Assembly (NCBI RefSeq): GCF_029051685.1
Contig: NZ_JAACFT010000019.1
Location: 105,289-169,288, forward strand
DNA: 64,000 bases
Origin: Bradyrhizobium sp. CSA207
GTDB lineage: Bacteria > Pseudomonadota > Alphaproteobacteria > Rhizobiales > Xanthobacteraceae
Direction: 5' to 3'
Shown piece after piece: positions 43,273 to 52,251 of the stretch. A program made the translations under genes and the position numbers. Under the pieces are notes generated by a model. It was not told the origin of the DNA. It ran no database searches and saw only the letters and a program-made list of their open reading frames with translations. How positions within the stretch are numbered: the first letter of the stretch is position 1; every line of letters begins with the position of its first letter.

Positions 43273-45195
43273 TCACCTTGCTTGCAGCATGAACCCGTCG
43301 AAGTACGACGCAAGTCCGGCAAAGCCGTCGAGCGGCAGCACCTGCGCGATATATTGGTCCGGCCGCACCACGACCATGCAGCCGGCTTCGCGGTCGATGC
43401 CGCGCATGGCGAAGACGTCGTGGCCGCTCTTCAAGTCAGAACAGAACATCTTCTCGTAGTCGATCAGGTCGTAACGGCCCTTGCGCGGCAGAAGCAGCGG
43501 TGGCATCGCCGCAAGGGCGAGCTCGCGATGATCCTGCTGAAACACGGCGCGCAGATCGATCACACTGTCGATGTCGGCGCCTGCCGGCGTGTATCGCTTC
43601 ACCGGAGATTCCCTTGCTTCGGTGAGGAAGTCGCACAGCGCGCGAATGGCGGAGCCGGCGGCAGCGGGATCTTCGGCGCGCGAAAACGCGTAGATGCGGA
43701 AACGGCCGTCGGCCTGCGCGGCGTGGCCGAGATGGACCGGCTTGGCATCAGCCAGCCGGATCACGGGTGCGGAATGGAAGCGCGTGCCGATGACGAAACC
43801 TTGCGCCAGATGCTGATGCGATGCCGCACCAGTGAGGACCGACGGACGATAGTGCGTCGCGGTGCCCGCGGTATAACGTCCGTGCCTGACAAAATAGTCC
43901 TGTGTCCTCGCCGCGTCGGCGCCGCCGGCCTTGGCCGCGGAAGCTAGAATTCCCGCCCATTCGCGATCAAAATCGATCAGCTCTTTCGCGACCGCCTGGC
44001 GTTCCGCCGAATAGGAATGCAGCAGGCTCGGTGCACATCGCTTCCCGATGACGACGGCGAGCTTCCAGCCGAGGTTGAAGGCATCCTGCATCGAGACATT
44101 CATGCCCTGCCCCGCCTTGGGGCTGTGAGTGTGGCAGGCGTCGCCGGCGATGAAGATGCGCGGCAGGCGGGTCGCGATCTCGGCCTCCGGCACGTCGTCG
44201 AATTTGTCGGTCAGGCGTTGGCCGATCTCGTAGACCGACCACCAGGCGATCTCCTTCACCTCCAGCGTATGCGGCTTCAGGATGCGCCGCGCCTTGGCGA
44301 TCACGTCGTCGGCTGTGATGTTGCGGTTGGCGACACGCTCGCCCACGTCGAGCTTGGCGAGCTCGACATAGATGCGGACCATGTAGCCGCCCTCCCGTGG
44401 AATGATGAGCAGGCTGCCGTCCTTCGCGGATTGGATCAGGGCCTTGAAGCGGATGTCCGGGAAATCGGTCACCGCCAGGACGTCCATCACGCCCCAGGCG
44501 TGGTTGGCGGAATCGCCGTGCAGCTCGCGGCCGATCGATTTGCGCACCGTGCTGCGCGCACCGTCGCAGCCGACGACGTAGCGCGCCTTGATCGTCTCGA
44601 CCTTGCCCTCATTCGCGGCGTCGATCCGTTCGAGGCGGACGGTCACCGCATGGTCGGCCGGACCCGCGGCCGGATCGACCTCGAGGTCGAGCAGCCGGCG
44701 ACTGTAATAGGGCTCGAGCCTGGCCGGCGATTTGCGCATCACGTCGAGAAAGCCGTCATGGATGCGCGCCTGATTGAGAATCACATGCGGGAATTCCGAC
44801 AGGCCGTCCTCGACGTCCTGCACCCGGCCGCTGCGGACGATCTTCCCGGGGGCGAGGTCATCAGGCCTCCAGAACGTCGTCTCATTGACCCAATAGGCTT
44901 CCTTCAGGACGCGCTCGCTGAATCCGTAGGCGTGGAACATTTCCATGGTGCGGCAGGCGATGCCATCGGCCTGGCCAACCAGCAGCCGCTCCGGCTTCTG
45001 CTCGACGATGCAGGTCTTAATGTCGGAGAACTGCGCAAGCTGGGTTGCGAGCGTCAGGCCGGCGGGGCCGCAGCCGACGATGAGGACATCAACCTGTTCA
45101 GGCACCGTGCCCGGCGCGCCCGAGACCTGAATGCGCTCGGCGGGATCGGAGATTTCAGGATCGCCCGGCTGGAATCCATTGAGATGGAATTGCAT
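43273..45195 (-). CDS. FAD-dependent aromatic hydroxylase, MobA/phenol 2-monooxygenase-like
   Basis: 640 aa from ATG 45195, preceded by GGGAGAGG. Three flavin-hydroxylase fingerprints: G41-C-G-P-A-G46 in VDVLIVGCGPAGLTLATQL, the DG motif GCDGARSTVRKSIG, and GDACHTHSPKAGQGMNVSMQ. The C-terminal third (from about 470) is the thioredoxin-like domain of phenol 2-monooxygenase and 3-hydroxybenzoate 4-monooxygenase. It probably adds a hydroxyl group to a phenolic acid using NADPH. A MarR regulator is divergent. No ring-cleavage genes are adjacent. Confidence 0.88.
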   Translation of the reverse strand: MQFHLNGFQPGDPEISDPAERIQVSGAPGTVPEQVDVLIVGCGPAGLTLATQLAQFSDIKTCIVEQKPERLLVGQADGIACRTMEMFHAYGFSERVLKEAYWVNETTFWRPDDLAPGKIVRSGRVQDVEDGLSEFPHVILNQARIHDGFLDVMRKSPARLEPYYSRRLLDLEVDPAAGPADHAVTVRLERIDAANEGKVETIKARYVVGCDGARSTVRKSIGRELHGDSANHAWGVMDVLAVTDFPDIRFKALIQSAKDGSLLIIPREGGYMVRIYVELAKLDVGERVANRNITADDVIAKARRILKPHTLEVKEIAWWSVYEIGQRLTDKFDDVPEAEIATRLPRIFIAGDACHTHSPKAGQGMNVSMQDAFNLGWKLAVVIGKRCAPSLLHSYSAERQAVAKELIDFDREWAGILASAAKAGGADAARTQDYFVRHGRYTAGTATHYRPSVLTGAASHQHLAQGFVIGTRFHSAPVIRLADAKPVHLGHAAQADGRFRIYAFSRAEDPAAAGSAIRALCDFLTEARESPVKRYTPAGADIDSVIDLRAVFQQDHRELALAAMPPLLLPRKGRYDLIDYEKMFCSDLKSGHDVFAMRGIDREAGCMVVVRPDQYIAQVLPLDGFAGLASYFDGFMLQAR

Positions 45196-45233
45196 GAGCA
45201 CCTCTCCCGCCAACGTTTCGTTTGGATATTGCT

Positions 45234-45263
45234 CAGTATGCTGACTATCAGTATGCTTGTCAA
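45234..45263 (-). promoter_or_regulatory. mobA-like promoter overlapped by MarR-type operator
   Basis: On the minus strand TTGACA (45263-45258), a 17-bp spacer and CATACT (45240-45235) form a good promoter for the hydroxylase. On the plus strand the word CAGTATGCT occurs at 45234-45242 and 45249-45257, and CTGA-CTA-TCAG (45241-45251) is palindromic. A regulator bound here would block the promoter. The site is 35-64 bp upstream of the marR-type start codon. Confidence 0.6.
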
Positions 45264-45297
45264 CGAGCCTGCCCTCGCGGCCCTTGAGGAGAATTCG

Positions 45298-45762
45298 GTG
45301 AAAGACAACAACGACATGCCCGGGCATCTGGCGCGCCGGTTCCAGCAGATTGCGGTGGCGGTGTTTCTGGCCGAGGTCGCGGATGCCGGGTTCGATCTCA
45401 CGCCGGTGCAATATGCCGCGCTCGCGACCATCAAGGCCAATCCCGGGCTCGACCAGGTGACCCTCGCCGGACTGATCGCCTACGACCGCACCACCATCAC
45501 CGGCGTGATCGATCGCCTCGTGCAGAAAGGGCTTGCGGAGCGCCGCGCCTCGAGCCGCGACCGCCGCGCCCGCGAGCTCGAGATCACAGACGAAGGCCGC
45601 CGCACGCTACGCAAGATTACGCCGGCCGTGGAGTCCGCACAGCGCATCATGCTGGGCGGCCTCAGCGCGAAGGAAGGCGAAGAACTGATGCGGCTGTTGC
45701 GCAAGGCGATCGCCGCCGGCAACGAGCTCAGCCGCGCGCCGCTGCGCGACGTGCAGGTCTAG
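45298..45762 (+). CDS. MarR-family regulator
   Basis: 154 aa, starting at GTG 45298 behind GAGGAG; the longer frame upstream is antisense to the hydroxylase. Winged helix at about 45-110: LDQVTLAGLIAYDRTTITGV, IDRLVQKGLAERRASSRDRR, with the usual DRR wing. Dimerisation helices at both ends. Most likely represses the divergent hydroxylase gene and itself until an aromatic acid binds. Confidence 0.92.
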   Translation: MKDNNDMPGHLARRFQQIAVAVFLAEVADAGFDLTPVQYAALATIKANPGLDQVTLAGLIAYDRTTITGVIDRLVQKGLAERRASSRDRRARELEITDEGRRTLRKITPAVESAQRIMLGGLSAKEGEELMRLLRKAIAAGNELSRAPLRDVQV

Positions 45763-45800
45763 GCCGCGACTTAAATCTTCCAATCATCCGCCAGCGAACA

Positions 45801-46772
45801 TCAGCGGCCAATGCCGGCCGCCTTGATCACCAAACTGAACCGTTCCGTTTCCGCCGTCACAAACTGCGCTAGTTTCCGTTGTGATAGCAAAAGTGGCGTA
45901 CCGCCGAGAGATTCGATCCTCAGCCTGATCTTTGTAGCGGCAAGACCCTCCCCAACCGCCGCGTCCAACTTGGCAACCACCTCGACAGGGGTCTCGCGCG
46001 GCGCTCCAAGCCCGAACCAGGAGCCAGCCTCGTAACCCGGCACATGCTCACTCATCGATGGTATATCAGGCAGCACGGGTGAGCGTACGGGCGTCGTCAC
46101 TGCTAGTGGCCGAAGCTTGTTGTCCCGAATGAGACCGATCGACGACGGCAGCGGATCGAACATCACGTCCACCTCGCCTGCTTGCAGCGCCTGTAGGGCC
46201 GGCGCCGACCCAGTGAACGCCATTAGCTTCATGTCCACCTTAGCCATCCATTTGAACAGTTCGATACCGATGTGTTGAGGGGTTCCTTTTCCGCCATACC
46301 CGACCTTCAGCTTGCCGGGGTTCTGGCGGGCATAAGTAAGCAAGTCCGCGGCGCTATTAACCGGCACGGACGGATTGACCTCGACCACCAAAGGTACCCG
46401 GTAAAGGCCCGCAATTGGCAGGATGTCTCGCCCGAAATCAAAATCGAGATCACCGAAGAGCGTCGTATTGATCGTATTGACGGGGCCGAAGATCAGAAGC
46501 GTGTAGCCGTCGGCAGCCGCCCGGACCACCTCGCGTGTGGCTGTGTTGCCGCTTTCTCCGGGCTTGTTCTCAACGGCAAAGTGTTGCCCAAGACGCTCGG
46601 TAAGCCATTCACTGATCACCCGCCCGGCGATATCAACCGGTCCGTTGGCCGGAAACCCAACCATAACCCGCACCGGCTTCGCCGGATAATCAACGGCGGC
46701 CATCGTGGGTGAAAATCCGACGGGCGCAATGCCAGCCCCCGCGGTTAAAAGCAGAAAATCGCGGCGTTTCAT
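45801..46772 (-). CDS. Bug/TTT-family periplasmic substrate-binding protein
   Basis: 323 aa from ATG 46772. Twin-Arg-like signal (MKRRDFLLLTAGAGIAPVGF). Family marks: YPAKPVRVMVGFPANGPVDI, VENKPGESGNTATREVVRAA, GYTLLIFGP, KLKVGYGGKGTPQHIGIELF and VDVMFDPLPSSI. Such proteins feed tripartite tricarboxylate transporters with carboxylates or aromatic acids, but no tctAB genes are here. A LysR regulator is divergent, as often seen for solitary Bug proteins. Confidence 0.9.
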   Translation of the reverse strand: MKRRDFLLLTAGAGIAPVGFSPTMAAVDYPAKPVRVMVGFPANGPVDIAGRVISEWLTERLGQHFAVENKPGESGNTATREVVRAAADGYTLLIFGPVNTINTTLFGDLDFDFGRDILPIAGLYRVPLVVEVNPSVPVNSAADLLTYARQNPGKLKVGYGGKGTPQHIGIELFKWMAKVDMKLMAFTGSAPALQALQAGEVDVMFDPLPSSIGLIRDNKLRPLAVTTPVRSPVLPDIPSMSEHVPGYEAGSWFGLGAPRETPVEVVAKLDAAVGEGLAATKIRLRIESLGGTPLLLSQRKLAQFVTAETERFSLVIKAAGIGR

Positions 46773-46782
46773 CTTCGCCTCC

Positions 46783-46865
46783 GGTATGCAGACATACCCT
46801 AGTAGCGCTGGGCGCACATAAGAGCCATACTGTCTAAACCGCAAAATCCATACGCAGGGCGTATG
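46783..46865. promoter_or_regulatory. Two related palindromes between Bug and LysR genes
   Basis: GGTATG-CAGA-CATACC (46783-46798) is a perfect 6+6 inverted repeat. CATACGC-AGG-GCGTATG (46849-46865) is a perfect 7+7 one that ends two bases before the lysR ATG. Both share the word CATAC/GTATG. One near each start codon fits a LysR regulator controlling itself and the divergent gene. Confidence 0.6.
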
Positions 46866-46867
46866 CC

Positions 46868-47767
46868 ATGGAACTGAAGCAATTTCGATATTTCGTCGCA
46901 GTCGCCGAGGAAGGCCACATTACACGGGCGGCGGAGCGCCTTGGCATGCAGCAGCCACCGCTCAGCGCGCAGATCAAGGCGATCGAATCCGGACTTCAGG
47001 TCCAGCTGTTCAAGCGAAAACCGCGCGGTGTTGAGTTAACCGAAGCGGGCCGGGAGCTGCTGAGAGAAGGACGCGACATACTGGCCCGCGTCGAGCGAGC
47101 TCTACATCGGACGCGGCGAACGGCCCGGGGCGAGATAGGCAATCTCTGCGTGGCGATTGCCCCGACCGCACCGTTTCACAAACTGGTCCCGCGCGCGATC
47201 CGCAATTTCCGGAAAGCATTTCCGCTCGTCACGTTGACGCTCGATGAAGGACTGAGCAACGAGGTTGTAGCGGGCCTTATCAATCAGCGAATAGATGTCG
47301 CATTCGTCAGAAACTCAGACATTCATGCGGACGATCTGACCACGATCCCGCTGCTCAAGGAGCCAATGGTCTTGGCTCTAGCGAGCCACCATGCAATCGC
47401 CAAAGCGACAACCTCAAGCCAGTCGGTCGCTCTCGCGCAGCTGCGGGACGAGCCCTTTATCTTCATTGGGCCTCCCGGCACCGGGCTTCATGACGAAACT
47501 ATCGCGGCATGTCGCGGCGCCGGCTACAGCCCGCGTATCGGCCAACAGGCACCCCGCATTACATCAGCCCTCGGCCTCGTCGCAGCGGAGATGGGCGTGG
47601 TTCTGGTCCCCGAGAGCCTCAAGTCATTGAAGATGGACGGCGTCGTCTACCGCAACGTAAAGGGCCCGCATCAGCCAAAAGCATTTTTGGGGATGGCTTT
47701 TCTAAAGAGTAATCGATCCGAGGCCCTCAACAGATTTCTAGCGACAGTTCGTAGGGAGAGGACCTAG
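46868..47767 (+). CDS. LysR-family regulator
   Basis: 299 aa. N-terminal HTH: MELKQFRYFVAVAEEGHITR, AAERLGMQQPPLSAQIKAIE. The effector domain (about 90-295) has LCVAIAPTAPFHKLVPRAIR and LVAAEMGVVLVPESL, a pattern close to BenM/CatM-type regulators of aromatic or carboxylate metabolism. It is divergent from the Bug protein gene and likely controls it. Confidence 0.93.
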   Translation: MELKQFRYFVAVAEEGHITRAAERLGMQQPPLSAQIKAIESGLQVQLFKRKPRGVELTEAGRELLREGRDILARVERALHRTRRTARGEIGNLCVAIAPTAPFHKLVPRAIRNFRKAFPLVTLTLDEGLSNEVVAGLINQRIDVAFVRNSDIHADDLTTIPLLKEPMVLALASHHAIAKATTSSQSVALAQLRDEPFIFIGPPGTGLHDETIAACRGAGYSPRIGQQAPRITSALGLVAAEMGVVLVPESLKSLKMDGVVYRNVKGPHQPKAFLGMAFLKSNRSEALNRFLATVRRERT

Positions 47768-48011
47768 ATTTACCCGGACGGGCTCATCCGTGTGTCACGA
47801 CGGCAGAGCTTTCCCTGCGCGATGCGCAATTTTCATCCGCTGTCAGGCCATGGCGGACCTGGCAAGCCGTCTGACCGCATATCACCACCTAGGCCGTATT
47901 ATACCCGAAACTGCCGCAGCGCCGCGAAACCTGGAGCTAACCTTCGGCTGCTACCGTCGGCCTCATTCGGCGCTTTAACGCGTGATTAACTTTGCCGGTT
48001 GGGGGGTTCGG

Positions 48012-48446
48012 ATGTCCAGGTTCGTCATTTTTGCCGCTGCGGTCGCGCTCTCGACCGGCCAAGCGGTTGCGAACGGACATGGCGGCGGCGACACCCCTCC
48101 CCCGCCGAAGCCGGACGCCACGACCTCGCCGGCTCGCGCCGTTCTGACCAAACAGGGCTCCAAGCTTGTCGATCTCAAGGGCATGACGCTCTATTTCTAT
48201 GAGCGAGACACCAGCGGCAAGACATCGAGCTGTGACGGCAAATGCGCGGAGAGCTGGATTCCGCTGGCCGCTCCCGCGGATGCCAAGGCGGTCGGCGATT
48301 TCACGCCGATTACCCGCAAGGACGGCACCAAGATGTGGGCGTTTCGCTATCGCCCGCTCTACACCTCAGCGGCTGACAAGGCGCCTGGCGATGCCAATGG
48401 TATTGCGACGACGATGCAATGGCGGGTGGCACGGCCTGAGGAATAG
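48012..48446 (+). CDS. Secreted COG4315-type repeat protein
   Basis: 144 aa from ATG 48012. Signal peptide (MSRFVIFAAAVALSTGQAVA). One and a half copies of the family motif: LVDLKGMTLYFYERDTSGKT with SSCDGKCAESWIPLAAP, then WAFRYRPLYTSAADKAPGDA. The Cys pair probably forms a disulfide. These small exported proteins are widespread; their function is not known to me. Confidence 0.85.
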   Translation: MSRFVIFAAAVALSTGQAVANGHGGGDTPPPPKPDATTSPARAVLTKQGSKLVDLKGMTLYFYERDTSGKTSSCDGKCAESWIPLAAPADAKAVGDFTPITRKDGTKMWAFRYRPLYTSAADKAPGDANGIATTMQWRVARPEE

Positions 48447-48466
48447 CGCGCGGCGCTGCGTAGCGG

Positions 48467-48664
48467 TCAATGCTTCTGCGAATTCACGACTTTCGCGTGC
48501 GCCGGAGAACCCGCCGAAGCATAGTTCACCTCCGGATTCAGATGCAGCGCCACATACAGGAGCATCCCGGCCAGGATGGATCCGTAGAAGCCCAACGTGG
48601 CCAGCCGCCATTTCCGCACAATGCGGCGGTCGCACTCATTCAATTGATAAAAGAATTTCTGCAT
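48467..48664 (-). CDS. Small one-helix membrane protein, 65 aa
   Basis: ATG 48664 follows GGAGG. Basic N-terminus (MQKFFYQLNECDRRIVRKWR), one membrane helix (LATLGFYGSILAGMLLYVAL), then a short periplasmic tail. The orientation follows the positive-inside rule. No family recognised. Confidence 0.65.
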   Translation of the reverse strand: MQKFFYQLNECDRRIVRKWRLATLGFYGSILAGMLLYVALHLNPEVNYASAGSPAHAKVVNSQKH

Positions 48665-48804
48665 GATGCCTCCAATGGCAACGAGCCATCGAGGCATAGC
48701 GCAATCGGCGCGGATCGGCTGTGAAGCAGTTCACCCTTGCAAGGCCGAGCATCGTGCGCGCCTTCACGCTTGAGTGAGCGCGATGGCGAGCAGGATCGCT
48801 TCCC

Positions 48805-49458
48805 TCATCCGCGCCAGCTCGGCCCCGCCCCGGCCTGCGTGCTCTGCCCGGGCGGCAGCACCACGACGGTCGCGTTGAGCTTCACCCGGTCGTAGAGATC
48901 GATCACGTCCTCATTGCGCATCCGAATGCAGCCCGACGAGATTGCCTGCCCGATATACTCGGGCTGGTTGGTGCCATGGATGCGGTAGAGCGTGTCCTTG
49001 TTGCCGGAGTAGAGATAGATACCCCGCGCCCCCAGCGGGTTGGCGGGACCGCCGGCCACGCGCGCCGGATAAGGACCGAGCCGCGCCTGGATGTCCGCGG
49101 TCGGAACCCAGTCCGGCCACTCCGCCAGGCGGCCGACCCGGGCCACGCCGGAGAACGCCATGGCTTCCTCGCCGACCGCAACGCCGTAGCGGATCGCCTT
49201 GCCCTCCGGCAGCACGTAATAGAGATAGCGGGCGTCGGTATCGACCAGGATCGTGCCCGGCTGCTCCTTGCGCGGATAATCGACGATGTGACGGAGATAT
49301 TGCTCGGGCACGTTCGCCTGCGCGTAAGGCGTATGCGCCAGCAACTGCCGGTCGCGCGGCGTCATGCTCGCGTCGGTCGCCGGCGAAAGCGTCGTCTGCA
49401 TGCAGCCGCCGAGCGGAAGCAGCGCAACAATGAGAAAAGCGCGAACAGATCTTGGCAC
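48805..49458 (-). CDS. L,D-transpeptidase lipoprotein (YkuD domain)
   Basis: 217 aa from GTG 49458, which opens a lipoprotein signal (VRAFLIVALLPLGGC lipobox). The frame is open up to ATG 49614. YkuD domain at about 75-205: ILVDTDARYLYYVLPEGKAI, HGTNQPEYIGQAISSGCIRM with the catalytic Cys in SGCIRM. Forms 3-3 crosslinks in peptidoglycan or links proteins to it. Alphaproteobacteria carry many paralogues. Confidence 0.9.
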   Translation of the reverse strand: MPRSVRAFLIVALLPLGGCMQTTLSPATDASMTPRDRQLLAHTPYAQANVPEQYLRHIVDYPRKEQPGTILVDTDARYLYYVLPEGKAIRYGVAVGEEAMAFSGVARVGRLAEWPDWVPTADIQARLGPYPARVAGGPANPLGARGIYLYSGNKDTLYRIHGTNQPEYIGQAISSGCIRMRNEDVIDLYDRVKLNATVVVLPPGQSTQAGAGPSWRG

Positions 49459-49748
49459 CGCCGGCCCCCCCGATAGCGGAACAACAGCGCCCCCAGCAAC
49501 GCCAGATGCCGCCAAAATCGTGCTCAAAACAAGGCAAAAGGGAACACGTGGCCGTGTTCGGAAAGGCCTGGTTCCATCACCACAAACGGCAAAAGACCGT
49601 CGCATAGTCTCCATCTCCTCGCCTTGCTTTGGTCAAACCCGGCTGGACTCGTGCGTCACGGGCTTGGGGATGGGCTCACTTCAACCGATCGGCTCGCGCC
49701 AATGCGGACGACCAAGGCTTCAACGACCAAGGCTTCAAAGGAGCTGCA

Positions 49749-50774
49749 ATGCTCGCGACGCTGAACAGCAAGCAAATCGTCGATGAGATCGTGAAGGACG
49801 CGGTCAGGGACAACGACCCGCACGATGCGGTTCAGATTTCGCCCGACATCGTGCTGGCCTCACGCCCGAACAACGTTGCGCCCGCTCTGGCGCCGGAGAT
49901 CGCGAGCCGACCGGAGCCCAGGAGCGCACCCGAGCCCAAGTTCGTGCTCGAACCGAAGTTCGCGCCCGAGCCGAAGTTCGCGCCGGAGCGCAAGATCTCT
50001 GCCATCTCCGCGACGCAGCCCGCGGCGCCGTCGGTCGACACCGCCGTGCGCGTCACGGCCGGCGATCTTCGCGGTCGGCAGAAGCGATCATCCGTCGGCA
50101 AATGGCTTCGCGGCGCGTTCGTCACGATGCTGTTTGCCGGAGGCAGCGCCGCCGCAACGATCGCCTGGGAGAAGCACGGCGATACCGCCTGGCAGATGCT
50201 TGCAGAATGGAGGCCGGCGTTAGCGTCGCTCACGTCTTCGTCGCTCACGTCTTCGACGTCGCAGGCAACGCCGGTCGCGGTCGAGCAAGCCGCCGCCGCG
50301 CCCGTTTCACAAGCGACACCTGATCAGCCCGCCGACCCGTCAGCCATGCCGCCTGCAGCTCAGGACATCGCTGCCGCGCCCGATGCCGCGCAATCGGTGC
50401 AATCAATGACGCGCGACCTTGCGGCGATGGCGCAGCAGATCGAACAGCTCAAGGCCAACATCGCCCAGCTGAAGGCCGGACAGGAGCAGATGGCGCGCGA
50501 GATGGCGAAGACACCGGCGCCGAAGCCGGTGGCCGAGGCAAAGCCGGCCGATCCGCGTCCGCGAGTCTCTGCGTTGCCGCCGCGGCCGCCGACCGCTCCG
50601 CCGGTTCGCAAGCCGAAGCCGGTGACGCAGGCCTACTCGCCGACATATGCGCCGACGTCGATCGCACCTCCTCCGCCACAGGTCGTTGCCGCACCGCCGC
50701 CGCCCGCGGTCACGACGCAGGCCGTCGCCGATGACGACGGACCTGTCGTGCGACCGCCGATGCCGGTGCACTGA
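49749..50774 (+). CDS. Pro/Ala-rich membrane protein with coiled coil
   Basis: 341 aa from ATG 49749, preceded by AAAGGAG. Cytosolic part (1 to about 120) with EPKFVLEPKFAPEPKFAPER repeats. One membrane helix (about 122-142, GAFVTMLFAGGSAAATIAW). A coiled coil (about 220-255, MAQQIEQLKANIAQLKAGQE) and a Pro-rich C-terminus follow. Similar proteins with a membrane helix and coiled coil recur in Bradyrhizobium; no function known. Confidence 0.7.
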   Translation: MLATLNSKQIVDEIVKDAVRDNDPHDAVQISPDIVLASRPNNVAPALAPEIASRPEPRSAPEPKFVLEPKFAPEPKFAPERKISAISATQPAAPSVDTAVRVTAGDLRGRQKRSSVGKWLRGAFVTMLFAGGSAAATIAWEKHGDTAWQMLAEWRPALASLTSSSLTSSTSQATPVAVEQAAAAPVSQATPDQPADPSAMPPAAQDIAAAPDAAQSVQSMTRDLAAMAQQIEQLKANIAQLKAGQEQMAREMAKTPAPKPVAEAKPADPRPRVSALPPRPPTAPPVRKPKPVTQAYSPTYAPTSIAPPPPQVVAAPPPPAVTTQAVADDDGPVVRPPMPVH

Positions 50775-50896
50775 ACGATCACCACACCAAGACGCAGCAT
50801 CATTGCTCGCTGCGCGCGGTGCAGGCTGTCCGAGTCGATTTGAGGCGTTGAGTCCGGGCGATTACGGGGAGCGATGTTTGAGCAGCGTTACGAAAA

Positions 50897-50935
50897 GAGA
50901 AAAGGCCGTCGGGATCTAAGCCGCCGGCCTTCTCT
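50897..50935 (+). terminator. Intrinsic terminator candidate
   Basis: AAGGCCGTCGG (50902-50912) and CCGCCGGCCTT (50921-50931) pair over 11 bp with one G-U and an 8-nt loop, followed by CTCTTG. The T tract is weak. It lies 128 bp after the Pro/Ala-rich gene. The rest of 50775-51160 shows no gene; 50980-51110 is AT-richer and probably holds the promoter of the next gene. Confidence 0.5.
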
Positions 50936-51160
50936 TGCAGCTGCCGGTTCCCGGAGCCCGGTTCTGCTGCAATTCCATGCTTAATGATCGCGCCGACATG
51001 TTTAATAAAATCCTAACACACGCACGTGCTGCACATGATTTTTGCGCCATAAGCACAGAGATTGCGCGGCCTGTTCATTCGATAAAGATCGACTCAGTGG
51101 TACCATCCGCACGTGTTGAGACTCGTGTTCAAGCTTGGATCGTCACACCGGGGAATTCCG

Positions 51161-51397
51161 ATGCCTTACTACTACTTCGATCTCGTGGTCGGTGAAGAGT
51201 TCAAGAACCAGGGCGGCATTATCCTCGAAGACCTCGAGGTCGCATCCGATCGCGCCCATCAACTTGCGAGCGAGCTGTCGCAGGTGAAGCCGGAGCTCCA
51301 GCAGAAGGGTTGCGCGGTGCGCGTCACCGATCGCGATCACAACGAGCTCTATCGCACGCCGCTCGATCCCGTGCCGGCCTGGCGACGGACCGGCTAG
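51161..51397 (+). CDS. DUF6894-type small protein
   Basis: 78 aa from ATG 51161. MPYYYFDLVVGEEFKNQGGI is the typical opening (Tyr/Phe-rich strand followed by an acidic residue and Gly), then LEDLEVASDRAHQLASELSQ as a helix, and RVTDRDHNELYRTPLDPVP as the closing strand. Abundant and paralogous in Bradyrhizobium and Methylobacterium; function unknown. Confidence 0.8.
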   Translation: MPYYYFDLVVGEEFKNQGGIILEDLEVASDRAHQLASELSQVKPELQQKGCAVRVTDRDHNELYRTPLDPVPAWRRTG

Positions 51398-51483
51398 ACC
51401 GTCGTTCACCTTCCCGGCCGCACGCCCATTGCGGAGCAGCGCTGCAGCCGCTAGCCTTCCCGAAAAATGGGGAGGTCGAAGGA

Positions 51484-51870
51484 ATGCGCTACGGTTTTCT
51501 GATTGCTGGATTGCTGGTGTTGGCCGCACCGGCCCAGGCCGCTGAGACGCGGTCACGCTATGTGACGATGGTCCTGCAGGCCTTCGCCGCCAAGGTCGAA
51601 TGTCCCAACACCGACGTCATCTATCAGGATCTGGTCCAGAAGGCGCAGCAGATGCAGCTGCCTGACGGCACCACCGAGAAGGTGCGCAAGGCGATCGCCT
51701 GGATGCACACCGGCGGCAAGATGGGCGAGAAGCAGGACGACGATTTGATGGCCGAGGTCGCGGTGGCAACGCAGGCGACCGATCTCGACCAGCGCCGTCT
51801 CGGCATGCCCACCTGGTGCGAAACCCAGAAGACGAACCTTGCCGGCCTGATCCGCAGCAAGGGCGGCTAG
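51484..51870 (+). CDS. Small secreted protein, 128 aa
   Basis: ATG 51484 follows GGGGAGG. Signal peptide (MRYGFLIAGLLVLAAPAQAA). The mature domain is helical with two Cys residues (AAKVECPNTDVIYQDLV, GMPTWCETQKTNLAGLI) that could pair. No known family. Confidence 0.7.
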   Translation: MRYGFLIAGLLVLAAPAQAAETRSRYVTMVLQAFAAKVECPNTDVIYQDLVQKAQQMQLPDGTTEKVRKAIAWMHTGGKMGEKQDDDLMAEVAVATQATDLDQRRLGMPTWCETQKTNLAGLIRSKGG

Positions 51871-51977
51871 CCGGTTTTTCGCGGCGCTAAGCAAGCCGCG
51901 GCCGAACCGCGATGGCTAATTATCGTCACAATCCTCGACAGCATGCGGGCCTTCTCGAACGCGAACGAGGGAGCCCC

Positions 51978-52226
51978 ATGCGGATAATCAATGTCGTTTT
52001 CGCCGGTGCACTCGCGGCCGCCGCGATGCTGACTGCGCCTGCGCAGGCGAGGAATTCCGACGCCCAGAAGGGCGAGGATAAAACCAGTTCATCATCATGC
52101 AGCGCCTATCAACAGACGCCGGATGGATCCTGGGCGCAGCTTCCCTGCAAGGAAACAGGTGAGCGGAACCAACCGCAAACGCAGCATCGACCGCCGGCGC
52201 ACGGAACGGATCGCGACGAGCGCTAA
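51978..52226 (+). CDS. Small secreted Cys-containing protein, 82 aa
   Basis: ATG 51978 follows GAGGGAG. Signal peptide (MRIINVVFAGALAAAAMLTA, cleavage after AQA). The mature part has SSSSCSAYQQTPDGSWAQLP followed by a second Cys, then a polar tail. The CSAYQQ...DGSW..LPC pattern recurs in small exported proteins of related bacteria; role unknown. Confidence 0.65.
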   Translation: MRIINVVFAGALAAAAMLTAPAQARNSDAQKGEDKTSSSSCSAYQQTPDGSWAQLPCKETGERNQPQTQHRPPAHGTDRDER

Positions 52227-52251
52227 AAAAAACGCTTCCGCTTCGGGCGCG

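Noticed and set aside
44017..45297. Long plus-strand extension ahead of the MarR gene
   Set aside because: Antisense to the flavin hydroxylase. A GAGGAG site in front of GTG 45298 fixes the true MarR start.
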